Source: Methanobrevibacter sp. (GTDB lineage: Archaea; Methanobacteriota; Methanobacteria; Methanobacteriales; Methanobacteriaceae). Taken from it: a DNA stretch of 64,000 bases. Positions 18,527 through 26,988 of this stretch are shown here, piece after piece (position 1 is the stretch's first letter; each line of letters begins with the position of its first letter). Position numbers and translations under genes: made by a program. The notes below the pieces were generated by a model that worked only from the letters and a program-made list of their open reading frames with translations, was not told where the DNA came from and did not search any database. The stretch spans positions 1-64,000 of the forward strand of contig NZ_JAFQXT010000011.1 of assembly GCF_017406825.1 (NCBI RefSeq), read 5' to 3'.

Positions 18527-19734
18527 AAATTGATTGGTTGGTCTGGTTGTATTTGATTGCCGTTCCATGCTTTTAAACTGCTCCATTCCTGGAAAGGAGC
18601 GGTCCAGAATACATCGTCAGCTTTTAAACCTAAAGCTAAAAATACAGCACAACATGCATAAAGGCTGCCGGTATTTATATCGTCTTCACACAGTTCAAGT
18701 TGTGAAGCATTTAATCCACAAATCAACCATCCTTCTGTGTTGAAATTTTGATTGCCTGTGAATTGTCTTTGAATAACTTTTGTAAGTGCGCTTCTGACTT
18801 GTGCCGGTGAAATGTTTCTTGGCAATATTTTCAGTAAAGCCGCTTGGGAAAGCAAATGGAAAACACCACAGCGATAAGCAAGGGATTTGCCTAAAACCGG
18901 ATAAGTTCCTTCCGGAGAAATAACTCTTTCGAGTTGAGAAGACAATCTGGAAGATCTCATCAACTGCACATCCAAAAATTCCCCATCGCGAAGACCGTAT
19001 TTCCTCATCACGGCCAAAATGTCATTAAGCATCGGATGAATAACAAAGCTGTTATAATAATTTGATTCGAAGTCCTCGCCATCGGAGTAAATTGAATCGC
19101 CAATGTAGAACTCATCTCTGAATTTGGATATGGCATAGGTTAATCTTTCCTTATCACATTCGCCTGTGAACTCCAAAAGAGCGGCTTCAATCATTGATGT
19201 AAAAAGCAGCCAGTGATTTTCATAAGGCGCTATAATCCTGGTATTTTTCAGTTCACGAATGATTCTTGCCTGGATATCCATTGGTAAATTAAGCCAAATT
19301 TCATTTTTAGCTCTGAGTAATCCTTGAGCAAACAAAGCAACCTCAACTAAAGATTGTTTAGGTTCTACAATAAAAATATAATCATTATTATGTGTATTAA
19401 CTGCATTGGCTATGGATTTCAATGTCAAGTTAATGTATTTTTCACGGACCCTGCCTTCTTCAGAAGAGTCTGCACCTAATTCCAGCCAAGGTGCAATTCC
19501 ATTGAAAACGCGAGCAAAGGCTTCCAAATATGAAAATTTCTGTCCTTCAGAACTATTTGATTCAAAAGGCATATTTTTTTTAAGTGAACCTTTAGCCAAA
19601 TTATTTAAGACAGGAAATGCTATTTTTTGTAATGTTGAAACCCAAAAAATCCTATCTTCCCAGACAGGAGCTTCTTCCTCGATTTCAGGAGGTTTTTCTT
19701 CTTTTTTGAATCTTTTAAAAAATGAGTTGCTCAT
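18523..19734 (-). CDS. DUF2264 domain-containing protein
   Basis: 403 residues. It matches the DUF2264 family, an alpha/alpha-toroid-like helical fold known mainly from bacteria. Typical stretches are FARVFNGIAPWLELG (about 70-90), ENHWLLFTSMIEAAL, YSDGEDFESNYYNSFVIHPM and GTYPVLGKSLAYRCGVFHLLSQAAL. The N-terminus (1-45) is charged and lacks a signal peptide, so it is probably cytoplasmic. By fold analogy it could act on polysaccharide, but no activity is established. It is placed at the edge of the surface-polymer island; a bacterial origin is possible. Its promoter lies back to back with that of leuC. Confidence 0.75.
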   Translation of the reverse strand: MSNSFFKRFKKEEKPPEIEEEAPVWEDRIFWVSTLQKIAFPVLNNLAKGSLKKNMPFESNSSEGQKFSYLEAFARVFNGIAPWLELGADSSEEGRVREKYINLTLKSIANAVNTHNNDYIFIVEPKQSLVEVALFAQGLLRAKNEIWLNLPMDIQARIIRELKNTRIIAPYENHWLLFTSMIEAALLEFTGECDKERLTYAISKFRDEFYIGDSIYSDGEDFESNYYNSFVIHPMLNDILAVMRKYGLRDGEFLDVQLMRSSRLSSQLERVISPEGTYPVLGKSLAYRCGVFHLLSQAALLKILPRNISPAQVRSALTKVIQRQFTGNQNFNTEGWLICGLNASQLELCEDDINTGSLYACCAVFLALGLKADDVFWTAPFQEWSSLKAWNGNQIQPDQPINF

Positions 19735-19777
19735 GAATTATAATTTTGTTAAACATTATATATAAATATTAAAAAGA

Positions 19778-19788
19778 GTTTATATAAC
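19778..19788 (+). promoter_or_regulatory. Probable leuC TATA box
   Basis: GTTTATATAAC lies about 45 nt before the leuC ATG at 19831, followed by an AGAGGTTAG ribosome site, giving a leadered transcript. A second TATA-like word (ATTATATATAAATATT, 19755-19770) on the same short spacer probably serves the divergent DUF2264 gene. Confidence 0.45.
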
Positions 19789-19830
19789 TTGATAAATATA
19801 AATAATTATCATTATTAAGAGGTTAGAAAT

Positions 19831-21075
19831 ATGCCAACAATGTCTGAAAAAATACTCGCAAAAGCTTCCGGAAACGATGAAGTTGAAGCTGGGGACATTA
19901 TCATTGCAAACATTGATGTTGCAATGACCCATGATTTGACTGGACCTCTTTCAGTTCAATCTTTTGAAAAAATTGGTGCAGAAAAAGTATGGGATTCTAC
20001 AAAAATTGTTATTCCCTTTGACCATCAGGTCCCGGCCGATTCAATTGATTCCGCCAACAACCATATCTTAATGAGAGAATTTGTAAAAAAACAGAATATC
20101 AAGCATTTTTATGATGTCAACGCTGGAGTCTGTCATCAAATCCTGCCCGAACTCGGTCATGTCGTGCCGGGTGAGGTTATTGTAGGTGCTGATTCACATA
20201 CCTGTACTCACGGTGCGCTGGGCGCTTTTGCAACAGGTATCGGTTCAACAGATATGGCGATGGTGTTTGCAGAAGGAAACCTATGGTTTAAAGTGCCTGA
20301 AACCAATCGGTTCAACATTACAGGCGAATTGAACAGGAACGTTTATGCTAAAGATGTTATTTTGCATATCATCGGTGAAATGGGAGCTGACGGTTCAACT
20401 TATAAGGCATGCGAATTTGCCGGAGATGCTGTTTCGGACATGAGCGTTTCAGACAGAATGGTCTTATGTAATATGGCAATTGAAATGGGTGGAAAAACCG
20501 GTTTGGTGGAACCGGACAAAAAGACAATCGAATATGTTGAAAAACGATCAAATAAGCCATATGAAGTATTTAAAAGTGATTTGGATTCACCTTCTCTTAA
20601 TATAATTGATATTGATGTTGATGATTTGGAACCTCAAATTGCCTGTCCTCACAATGTCGATAATGTCAAACCGGTTAGTGAGGTTGATGTGGAAATCGAC
20701 CAGGTATTTTTAGGTTCATGTACTAACGGCAGACTTAGTGACTTAAGGGATGCCGCAAAAATATTGAAAGGCAATAGAATTGCTAACGGAACAAGAATGT
20801 TGGTTATTCCAGCATCAAAAGAAATATATCTAAAAGCGTTGGATGAAGGACTGATAAAAATATTTGTTGAAGCCGGGGCGCTTGTGTCCGCTCCTTGCTG
20901 CGGCCCATGCCTTGGAGGACATATCGGAATTATAGGGCCCGGCGAAGTAAGCCTTTCAACATCCAACAGGAATTTCAAAGGAAGACAAGGCTCATCTGAC
21001 GGTGAAGTTTACTTATCTTCAGCTGCTGTTGCTGCCGCTTCAGCAATTGAAGGAAGAATTGCAGCGCCGGAGTGA
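19831..21075 (+). CDS. leuC: 3-isopropylmalate (or homoaconitate) dehydratase, large subunit
   Basis: Large subunit of a two-subunit aconitase-family hydro-lyase of the archaeal 414-residue type. The three cysteine ligands of the [4Fe-4S] cluster are visible in FLGSCTNGR and in [33 protein letters not shown] fragments and TVGADS-type substrate motifs are also present. Methanogens carry two such enzymes, isopropylmalate isomerase (leucine) and homoaconitase (coenzyme B). The large subunit does not discriminate, but the partner small subunit downstream carries the isopropylmalate-type loop, and leuB follows, so leuC is preferred over hacA. Operon leuC-leuD-leuB. Confidence 0.85.
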   Translation: MPTMSEKILAKASGNDEVEAGDIIIANIDVAMTHDLTGPLSVQSFEKIGAEKVWDSTKIVIPFDHQVPADSIDSANNHILMREFVKKQNIKHFYDVNAGVCHQILPELGHVVPGEVIVGADSHTCTHGALGAFATGIGSTDMAMVFAEGNLWFKVPETNRFNITGELNRNVYAKDVILHIIGEMGADGSTYKACEFAGDAVSDMSVSDRMVLCNMAIEMGGKTGLVEPDKKTIEYVEKRSNKPYEVFKSDLDSPSLNIIDIDVDDLEPQIACPHNVDNVKPVSEVDVEIDQVFLGSCTNGRLSDLRDAAKILKGNRIANGTRMLVIPASKEIYLKALDEGLIKIFVEAGALVSAPCCGPCLGGHIGIIGPGEVSLSTSNRNFKGRQGSSDGEVYLSSAAVAAASAIEGRIAAPE

Positions 21076-21079
21076 TTTT

Positions 21080-21556
21080 ATGAAAGGTCAAGCATGGAAA
21101 TTTGGAGACGATATTGACACGGATATAATAATTCCCGGAAGATACTTAATTTATACAGATGAAGAAAGATTATCCCAACATTGTATGGAGGGTTTAGACC
21201 CGGATTTCAGCAATAAATGCAATGAGGGGGATTTTATCATCGCAGGTAAAAATTTCGGATGCGGATCTTCCCGTGAACATGCGCCGATTGCTCTTAAAGG
21301 CGTTGGAGTATCTGCAGTTATTGCCGAGTCCTTCGCAAGGATATTCTACAGAAACGCTACAAATGTAGGGGTTCCCCTTCTTGAAGCCCCTGGAATTAGT
21401 GAACTAATTGAAGATGGAGAAATCATTGAAGTGGATATGGAAAACGCTACAATAAAATCCCAGAATGGAGAAGAAATCAAATTTAAAAAATTGCCTCCGT
21501 TCATGATGGAAATTCTTAATCAGGGTGGTTTAATTGAATACCTCAAAAACAAATAG
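21080..21556 (+). CDS. leuD: 3-isopropylmalate dehydratase, small subunit
   Basis: 158 residues from the ATG at 21080 ([20 protein letters not shown]); the GGAGTGA ribosome site overlaps the leuC stop. The swivelling domain carries [14 protein letters not shown] with the substrate-binding SSRE. The loop that decides specificity reads [10 protein letters not shown]. In M. jannaschii, the homoaconitase subunit MJ1271 has YLRT here while the isopropylmalate subunit MJ1277 has YLVY (published mutagenesis of Arg26 and Thr27). YLIY therefore points to isopropylmalate isomerase in leucine synthesis. An in-frame upstream start at 21002 would lie inside leuC and is rejected. Confidence 0.87.
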   Translation: MKGQAWKFGDDIDTDIIIPGRYLIYTDEERLSQHCMEGLDPDFSNKCNEGDFIIAGKNFGCGSSREHAPIALKGVGVSAVIAESFARIFYRNATNVGVPLLEAPGISELIEDGEIIEVDMENATIKSQNGEEIKFKKLPPFMMEILNQGGLIEYLKNK

Positions 21557-22538
21557 CTATAAAATTGCAGTTGTTCCCGGAGATGGGATTGGTCGTGAGG
21601 TCATGCAAGCAACATTGGATGTTTTAGAACATCTAAACATTGATTTCGAGTATGTTTATGGTGATGCGGGAGATGAATGCCTTGAAAAGACCGGAACCGC
21701 ACTGCCCGGTGAAACGTTAGACATCATCAGGGATGCTGATGCGTGCCTGTTTGGTGCCGCCGGTGAAACCGCCGCGGATGTTATCGTTAAAATCAGACAG
21801 GAAATGAAAATGTTCGCTAATTTAAGACCCGTTAAAGCTTATCCGAATACAAATTCATTATTTGATAACATTGACTTTATGATAGTGCGTGAAAATACGG
21901 AAGGAATGTATATTGCCGATGAGGAATCATACACCGATGACGGAGCAATCGCCAGACGCATTATCACAAAAGAAGCAGAAAAACGCATTATTGATTATGC
22001 ATTCAAATATGCGGTAGAAAACAATAAGACAAAAGTGACAGCAGTTCATAAGGCTAACGTGCTCAAAAAAACCGACGGCCTGTTTCGTGAAATCTTCTAT
22101 GAAGTTGCAAAGGATTATCCTGATATTGCAACAGAGGACTTTTATGTTGATGCAACAGCAATGTATCTTATTACACAACCGGAAAACTTTGAAGTCATTG
22201 TAACAACCAATCTTTTCGGGGATATTTTATCTGATGAAGGAGCGGGCCTAGTTGGAGGGCTTGGATTGATTCCATCAGCAAATATCGGAGAGGATGGAGC
22301 GTTATTTGAACCTGTCCATGGTTCGGCGCCTGACATTGCTGGGCAGAATAAAGCCAATCCTATAGCTATGATGCTTTCTGCAATAATGATGCTCAGGTAT
22401 TTGGGCGAAAATAAGGAAGCGGATAGATTTGAAGCTTCCATATTGAAAGTATTGAATGATGCTAATACTTTAACCGGTGATTTGGGAGGTTCGGCTACAA
22501 CTACCGAACTGGCCGGTGAAGTCATAAATAATTTATAA
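21534..22538 (+). CDS. leuB: 3-isopropylmalate dehydrogenase family protein
   Basis: Beta-decarboxylating dehydrogenase of the LeuB/AksF/Icd family, 334 residues. It probably oxidises 3-isopropylmalate to 2-oxoisocaproate with NAD. Motifs: VVPGDGIGREVM, FANLRPVKAYP, IVRENTEGMY, VTAVHKANVLK, the metal site TNLFGDILSDEGAGLVGGLG and EPVHGSAPDIAGQ. The start is a TTG at 21534, 23 nt before the end of leuD, with GGTGG just upstream. The overlap indicates coupled translation. Operon context with leuC and leuD favours leucine synthesis, though AksF (coenzyme B) cannot be fully excluded from sequence alone. Confidence 0.88.
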   Translation: MNTSKTNSYKIAVVPGDGIGREVMQATLDVLEHLNIDFEYVYGDAGDECLEKTGTALPGETLDIIRDADACLFGAAGETAADVIVKIRQEMKMFANLRPVKAYPNTNSLFDNIDFMIVRENTEGMYIADEESYTDDGAIARRIITKEAEKRIIDYAFKYAVENNKTKVTAVHKANVLKKTDGLFREIFYEVAKDYPDIATEDFYVDATAMYLITQPENFEVIVTTNLFGDILSDEGAGLVGGLGLIPSANIGEDGALFEPVHGSAPDIAGQNKANPIAMMLSAIMMLRYLGENKEADRFEASILKVLNDANTLTGDLGGSATTTELAGEVINNL

Positions 22539-22559
22539 AATAAATGGAGATATAAAAAT

Positions 22560-22673
22560 ATGAATTTCAAAAAATTGACAAAAATGCAATTTGCGGCACT
22601 TTTTATCATATTCATTATGGTAGTAAGTGGGGTAGCAGGATTTTTACTCATTATATTTAGTGGTGGAGCATAA
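22560..22673 (+). CDS. 37-residue single-span membrane peptide
   Basis: Short ORF with a good GGAGA ribosome site 9 nt upstream. It starts MNFKKLTKMQ and has one hydrophobic helix (about residues 11-33, rich in F, I, V and L), ending SGGA. Basic residues at the N-terminus predict N-in orientation. It lies tightly between leuB (21-nt gap) and ribH (24-nt gap), so it is part of the transcript. It is unrecognised. Coding support comes from the ribosome site, the clean frame and the strong hydrophobic-helix pattern. Confidence 0.6.
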   Translation: MNFKKLTKMQFAALFIIFIMVVSGVAGFLLIIFSGGA

Positions 22674-22697
22674 ACAAAAAAGAGAGGATTGATAAAA

Positions 22698-23114
22698 ATG
22701 GCAAGATATGAAATAGCAGCAGTTGTTGCTGAATTTAATTATGACATAACACAGATGATGTTAGAACTCGCTCAAGCAGAAGCAAAAAACAGAGGCTGTG
22801 AAATTACAAAAGTGGTTGCAGTTCCTGGTGTATTCGATATGCCGCTTGTAATTAAAAAATTATTGCAGAAAGGGGAATACGATGCAATCATCACCCTCGG
22901 TGCTGTAATTGAAGGAGCAACCGACCATGATCAAATCGTGGCACAACACGCTTCCCGTAAAATAGCTGATTTAGCACTTGAATACGACACACCAGTAGCC
23001 CTCGGTATTACCGGTCCGGGCATGACAAGAATGGATGCTCACAGACGTGTTAAAAACGCTAAAAGTGCTGTTGAAGCAGCTATCAAGATGTGTGACAGAT
23101 TAAAAGAAATCTAG
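22698..23114 (+). CDS. ribH: 6,7-dimethyl-8-ribityllumazine synthase
   Basis: Condenses 5-amino-6-ribitylamino-uracil with 3,4-dihydroxy-2-butanone 4-phosphate to lumazine, the penultimate riboflavin step. 138 residues from the ATG at 22698 (MARYEIAAVVAEFNYDI). Seen are AEFNYDIT (pyrimidine site), VPGVFDMPLVIKKL, LGAVIEGATDHDQIV with the catalytic His, and GITGPGM. It forms icosahedral or pentameric assemblies in other organisms. It sits with the leu genes and methanogenesis marker 11, far from ribK/ribB, and no FMN riboswitch precedes it. Confidence 0.96.
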   Translation: MARYEIAAVVAEFNYDITQMMLELAQAEAKNRGCEITKVVAVPGVFDMPLVIKKLLQKGEYDAIITLGAVIEGATDHDQIVAQHASRKIADLALEYDTPVALGITGPGMTRMDAHRRVKNAKSAVEAAIKMCDRLKEI

Positions 23115-23121
23115 TGATTAA

Positions 23122-24063
23122 ATGGAAATTCTAAAACCTAACGAATTAAAGGAAAAATTCAATGACCCGTGGATTGCACCATATGAAAAGGTATTGACCA
23201 TGGTCGATGGTGAGAAGGTGGAAATCGTTGAATACCATCCCTGCATTTCAGGGTCCCACTGGTTATTGCATCAATATAGAAACAATTCAGAACTAATTGA
23301 TTCCGCTTACAGGGACGGGAACAAACATGTTTACAAATGCCATGTAGGCAGCGCCCCTTTGGACTTGAAGGCAAGTTTCAATGCCGCCGGAATCGATGAG
23401 ATTGTTGTTGATGGCGATGAAGTGAAAGTTACACATGCAGGTCTTGCAGGAGCAGGAGTCGGAGCAGGAATGTGTAGAGGAATGGGTGAAGGCGTGAAAT
23501 ATGTTGAGCTTATTCAAGTTGGAGGAGGCTCAAAAGCAGGTAAGGCCACCGTCGTAACACCAAAACTTGAAAAAGTGGTAATTGGTGTTGATGATACAGA
23601 TACCAAAGATGCGGGAGCTACCTGGACAATGGCACACAACCTCGGCGTTGAGCTTGCAGGTGAAGGGTTTGAATACCTGGACCATATCATCGTTCAGCTG
23701 TATCCGCATAATCCGCACAAGACCCAAAACTGCGTTTCAATCGCTTTAACTTTCGCAGTTGAGGAATCCAAAAAGCAGGATTTGATAGATAGAGTTATTG
23801 AAATTCTTAAAAGGGACACCTTATCAGACAAAACAGCAATCGCAATATTGGAAGGTTTAGATATTCCTGAAAAATTAAGGCAATATTCGATTGCCACCAA
23901 ATCCGGAATGATGGATGTTGAAACAGCCGAATCTGTTGCAGAAGAATTGAACATTCCATTGATTGCAGTTACAGGCGAACAGGGAAAAGTTGGTGCCCTC
24001 GCTGCGCTTGGACTTTATGACGATGTTGAAGAGGCCGTTAAGGCATATGAAAAAGAAATCTAG
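23122..24063 (+). CDS. Methanogenesis marker protein 11
   Basis: 313 residues, matching the methanogen-specific marker 11 family, of unknown biochemical role and found in essentially all methanogens. The first half contains SGSHWLLHQYRN, GAGVGAGMCRGMGEG and LIQVGGGSKAGKATVV. The second half contains VVIGVDDTDTKDAGATW, a DDTD motif shared with tRNA(Ile2) agmatinylcytidine synthetase (TiaS)-type domains, and PHNPHKTQNCVSIAL. Family knowledge supports the name, but the reaction is unknown. The DDTD motif suggests a nucleotide-dependent enzyme. The ATG lies 7 nt after the ribH stop. Confidence 0.85.
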   Translation: MEILKPNELKEKFNDPWIAPYEKVLTMVDGEKVEIVEYHPCISGSHWLLHQYRNNSELIDSAYRDGNKHVYKCHVGSAPLDLKASFNAAGIDEIVVDGDEVKVTHAGLAGAGVGAGMCRGMGEGVKYVELIQVGGGSKAGKATVVTPKLEKVVIGVDDTDTKDAGATWTMAHNLGVELAGEGFEYLDHIIVQLYPHNPHKTQNCVSIALTFAVEESKKQDLIDRVIEILKRDTLSDKTAIAILEGLDIPEKLRQYSIATKSGMMDVETAESVAEELNIPLIAVTGEQGKVGALAALGLYDDVEEAVKAYEKEI

Positions 24064-24088
24064 AAGCATTTTCTAGATTTTTAACTTA
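24056..24088. terminator. Bidirectional terminator
   Basis: AAATCTAGAA (24056-24065) and TTCTAGATTT (24071-24080) form a perfect 10-bp stem with a 5-nt loop. It overlaps the marker-11 stop codon and is followed by a T-rich tract. It lies between convergent genes and can serve both. Confidence 0.7.
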
Positions 24089-24093
24089 TTTTT

Positions 24094-25794
24094 TTAAATT
24101 TCAAAATCAAAGAAATAACCCTGATTGTCACGTACGGCCTGTTTTATGGATGTTGTATTTAAATCCTTGAAGTATATGTCAACCGTATGATTCGAATAAT
24201 CAAAACTGACATTGCTGTTCTTTTTGAAGTTGAATGAAGTATAATATTCGCCGTTTACGGAAATATCATAAGTGGAATTCTTTTTAAATATTCCTGCGGA
24301 ATATACTATGGAATGGTTATCCAAAAATATCTCATAGGTTGATGCATGAACATCCCTTGAGGATACAATATATTTCTCATTAACGGTGGCGTTGTCATTA
24401 TCATATGAATGAGTTATTACAGATGATTCAAATACTTCTTTTAAGCGGCTGTTTTGAATTACATTACCCTCTTCTACGTTGAAAAAGTTTTTAACTTTAG
24501 TTGGCAACCTTAAAACGTTAGGCTCTCCGCTTAATGTTTCGTTTATAAGATAGTCTGTATCGTCGACCACAATAGTGTCATTAATTTTAACACCTAACGT
24601 CATCATCGCTTCGGCGGGCATGCGTATTTGGTCGGATTCGTTTTCAATGGCTGTGGCAACAGTATATGGTCCTCTTACGGAAATGGAATTATCCCTTGGA
24701 GAATCGTCAGCATAAACAATCAGGTTTCTTGAGTTTGGCTCAATGGATAAAACGCCGTTTTCAAAGTGTGCCGCTCCAATGAATGTGGAAATCATCAAAA
24801 GCAATAGGATAATTGAAATGATCATCGGGAAATGGATCTTCACAAACGACTTGATTAAATTTCCCCTTGGAGTTTTCCTGAACATTATGATGGACTTTAC
24901 GATGACTTTAATAATGTAGTAGACAGCTATTATAAGGCCTATTACGCTAATCATTATTCCTATAGTCAACGGAACAAAGTTTACGAAAAATATTGTAAAT
25001 AAACCTAAAATCATCAAAGACAGTCCGACAATTGACATTCGGATAAAATAACCTATGTCATCAATCATGATAACGCGACCGTATTTGTTTGCCCGATTTA
25101 TAATTGTTCTTACTACCTCATTAGCCATCAGATTCAAATCTGATAGTGGAGACATGTCATGTTCTATTGCGCCGATGTCAACTTCGGTTATTGAGATTCC
25201 CAATACGTCGGCATCAATAACAATACCTACATCAACACCATAATCCTGTTCAAAATCTATTCTCTTCAATACTTCTTTACGTGCTGCAAACTGACCGCTT
25301 AAAGGCTGTTCAAATGAAATTTCAGGGAAGAAAAAGTTTAACAGAGGCTTTGCAGTTAGCTCCGTTACACGTCCACTAGCACGTGCAAACTTGGTTTTAG
25401 TAATGTCGGTTTTACCATCGAGAATCGGTTTAATCATTGCTTCGACTTTCTTTGAACTTAAGTTATAAATATCAGCGTCAATAAAAGCAATGATGTCGCA
25501 TTCGGCCTCATTATAACCTGTAAACAATGCCTGCCCCTTACCTTTATTGGTATCATGATTAATCACGCGGGCGCCAGCGTTGACTGCCTCCTGCTCCGTA
25601 TTGTCAGATGAACCGTCATTGACAACGATGATTTCATCGACAAACGACACCTTCTTAACTACTTCAACAACGGTAGCTACGGTGTCCTCTTCATTGTAAG
25701 CCGGGATAATTACAGAAACCTTTTGGTATTTTTTAGGCTTTTTAGTTCTTATACCGGCCAGTAAAAATGCAATAATTACTAAAAACCAATACAA
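24094..25794 (-). CDS. Membrane-bound GT2 glycosyltransferase with C-terminal extracytoplasmic domain
   Basis: 566 residues, TTG start at 25794 with GGTGA 8 nt upstream. Order: N-terminal hydrophobic segment (1-15), a dolichyl-phosphate-mannose-synthase-like GT2 domain (about 22-240: VIIPAYNEEDTVATVV, VVNDGSSDNT, AFIDADI metal site, PLSGQFAARKEVL), two membrane helices (about 253-300), one more (320-342), then about 220 residues predicted outside the membrane. That last part holds two similar strands-plus-helix units, RMPAEAMMTLGVKINDTI (391-408) and LRLPTKVKNFFNVEEGNVI (428-446). Both fit the pattern of double-psi-barrel domains (AbrB/Cdc48-N type). The sugar and acceptor are unknown. It lies alone on the minus strand. 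Confidence 0.75.
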   Translation of the reverse strand: MYWFLVIIAFLLAGIRTKKPKKYQKVSVIIPAYNEEDTVATVVEVVKKVSFVDEIIVVNDGSSDNTEQEAVNAGARVINHDTNKGKGQALFTGYNEAECDIIAFIDADIYNLSSKKVEAMIKPILDGKTDITKTKFARASGRVTELTAKPLLNFFFPEISFEQPLSGQFAARKEVLKRIDFEQDYGVDVGIVIDADVLGISITEVDIGAIEHDMSPLSDLNLMANEVVRTIINRANKYGRVIMIDDIGYFIRMSIVGLSLMILGLFTIFFVNFVPLTIGIMISVIGLIIAVYYIIKVIVKSIIMFRKTPRGNLIKSFVKIHFPMIISIILLLLMISTFIGAAHFENGVLSIEPNSRNLIVYADDSPRDNSISVRGPYTVATAIENESDQIRMPAEAMMTLGVKINDTIVVDDTDYLINETLSGEPNVLRLPTKVKNFFNVEEGNVIQNSRLKEVFESSVITHSYDNDNATVNEKYIVSSRDVHASTYEIFLDNHSIVYSAGIFKKNSTYDISVNGEYYTSFNFKKNSNVSFDYSNHTVDIYFKDLNTTSIKQAVRDNQGYFFDFEI

Positions 25795-25958
25795 TTTAAA
25801 TTCACCATTTATTAATTACTACATTAATAGTTTTTAAATTGAATAGTTATAAACCTTTTTGAAAAAAATCGCTGATAAAATGATTTTTTAATGAAAGTTT
25901 AATATATTTAAAAATCAATATCTTAAAGTGAAATATAAATTTTTAGAAGGGATTTTTA

Positions 25959-26981
25959 ATGACACCGAAGATAATGATTATTCTTGGAAGTGGATCAGAT
26001 ATTGCTATTGCAGAAAAAGCTATGGACATACTGGATAAATTAGAAATACCATACAGTTTAAAAATTGCATCAGCCCACAGAACACCTAACCTTGTTCGTG
26101 AAATTGTAACTCAAGGCACTGATGCTGGAATTGAAGTGTTTATAGGAATTGCAGGATTGGCTGCACACCTTCCAGGTACAATTGCCGCATTTACCCCAAG
26201 ACCGGTCATCGGAGTTCCAGTAGACGTGAAGACCGGAGGCATGGACTCACTGCAGTCAATTGTTCAGATGCCTTACCCGTCCCCTATTGCTACTGTTGGA
26301 ATTGACAGGGGAGACAATGCCGCAATATTGGCCGCTCAGTTTATTGGTCTGCATGACGATGAAGTGCATCAAAAAGTAATCGAATTAAGAAAGGAATATG
26401 CTAAAAAAGTAATTGACAGTAACGAAAGCATCGTTCAGGCAATCGACAGACCCTACATTCATAATGACTTTATCAGAATAAAAGATATTGAAATAAACAA
26501 AGCCAAATTCGACGAAGAAAACAGCGGATGTAAAAACAAGGACGCTAAAGTGGCGATTATTGTGGGAAGACAGGCTGATGTCGGAATCGCCAAAAAGATA
26601 ACCAACTTGCTTGAAAGACTTAAGATTTCATATGACATGAAGGTAGTGTGCCCAATAAGGTCAAACAAGAAATTCATAAACTACGTAAAGTCAATGAAAA
26701 ACGCGAAGATTTTCATTGGAGTCAGTTCCAATTCCTCACAGGTTACAGGTGGACTTGTAGGCCTTACCGCAAGACCTGTCATTGGAGTTCCATGCACCAA
26801 TGAAAACGGTGACGATTATTTGCTTACAACCGTCAGTATGCCGCCTGGAGTGCCTGTTGCAACTGTCGGCATAAACAATGGTAAAAATGCCGCTGTACTG
26901 GCCGGTGAAATATTTTCAATCGATAATCCGGAACTTGTGCAGCTTCTTGAAAAATTAAAAGACAAAAAAATCAACTTATAG
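25959..26981 (+). CDS. purE: Two-domain PurE, 5-(carboxyamino)imidazole ribonucleotide mutase
   Basis: Purine synthesis step moving the N-carboxy group of N5-CAIR to C4. At 340 residues it is twice the usual PurE. The first domain (1-155) is canonical: [15 protein letters not shown], the catalytic [24 protein letters not shown] and [13 protein letters not shown]. The second (about 190-335) keeps the fold ([38 protein letters not shown]) but has GRQADVG for the GSGSD loop and CPIRSNK for SAHRT, so the catalytic His is missing. Tandem PurE is known in Methanobacteriales. The second half is probably structural or regulatory. It is followed 7 nt later by the UbiD-type gene. Confidence 0.94.
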   Translation: MTPKIMIILGSGSDIAIAEKAMDILDKLEIPYSLKIASAHRTPNLVREIVTQGTDAGIEVFIGIAGLAAHLPGTIAAFTPRPVIGVPVDVKTGGMDSLQSIVQMPYPSPIATVGIDRGDNAAILAAQFIGLHDDEVHQKVIELRKEYAKKVIDSNESIVQAIDRPYIHNDFIRIKDIEINKAKFDEENSGCKNKDAKVAIIVGRQADVGIAKKITNLLERLKISYDMKVVCPIRSNKKFINYVKSMKNAKIFIGVSSNSSQVTGGLVGLTARPVIGVPCTNENGDDYLLTTVSMPPGVPVATVGINNGKNAAVLAGEIFSIDNPELVQLLEKLKDKKINL

Positions 26982-26988
26982 TGATACA

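Noticed and set aside
21002-21079. N-terminal extension of leuD
   Set aside because: It overlaps the leuC coding frame; the ATG at 21080 has its own ribosome site and matches the family start.
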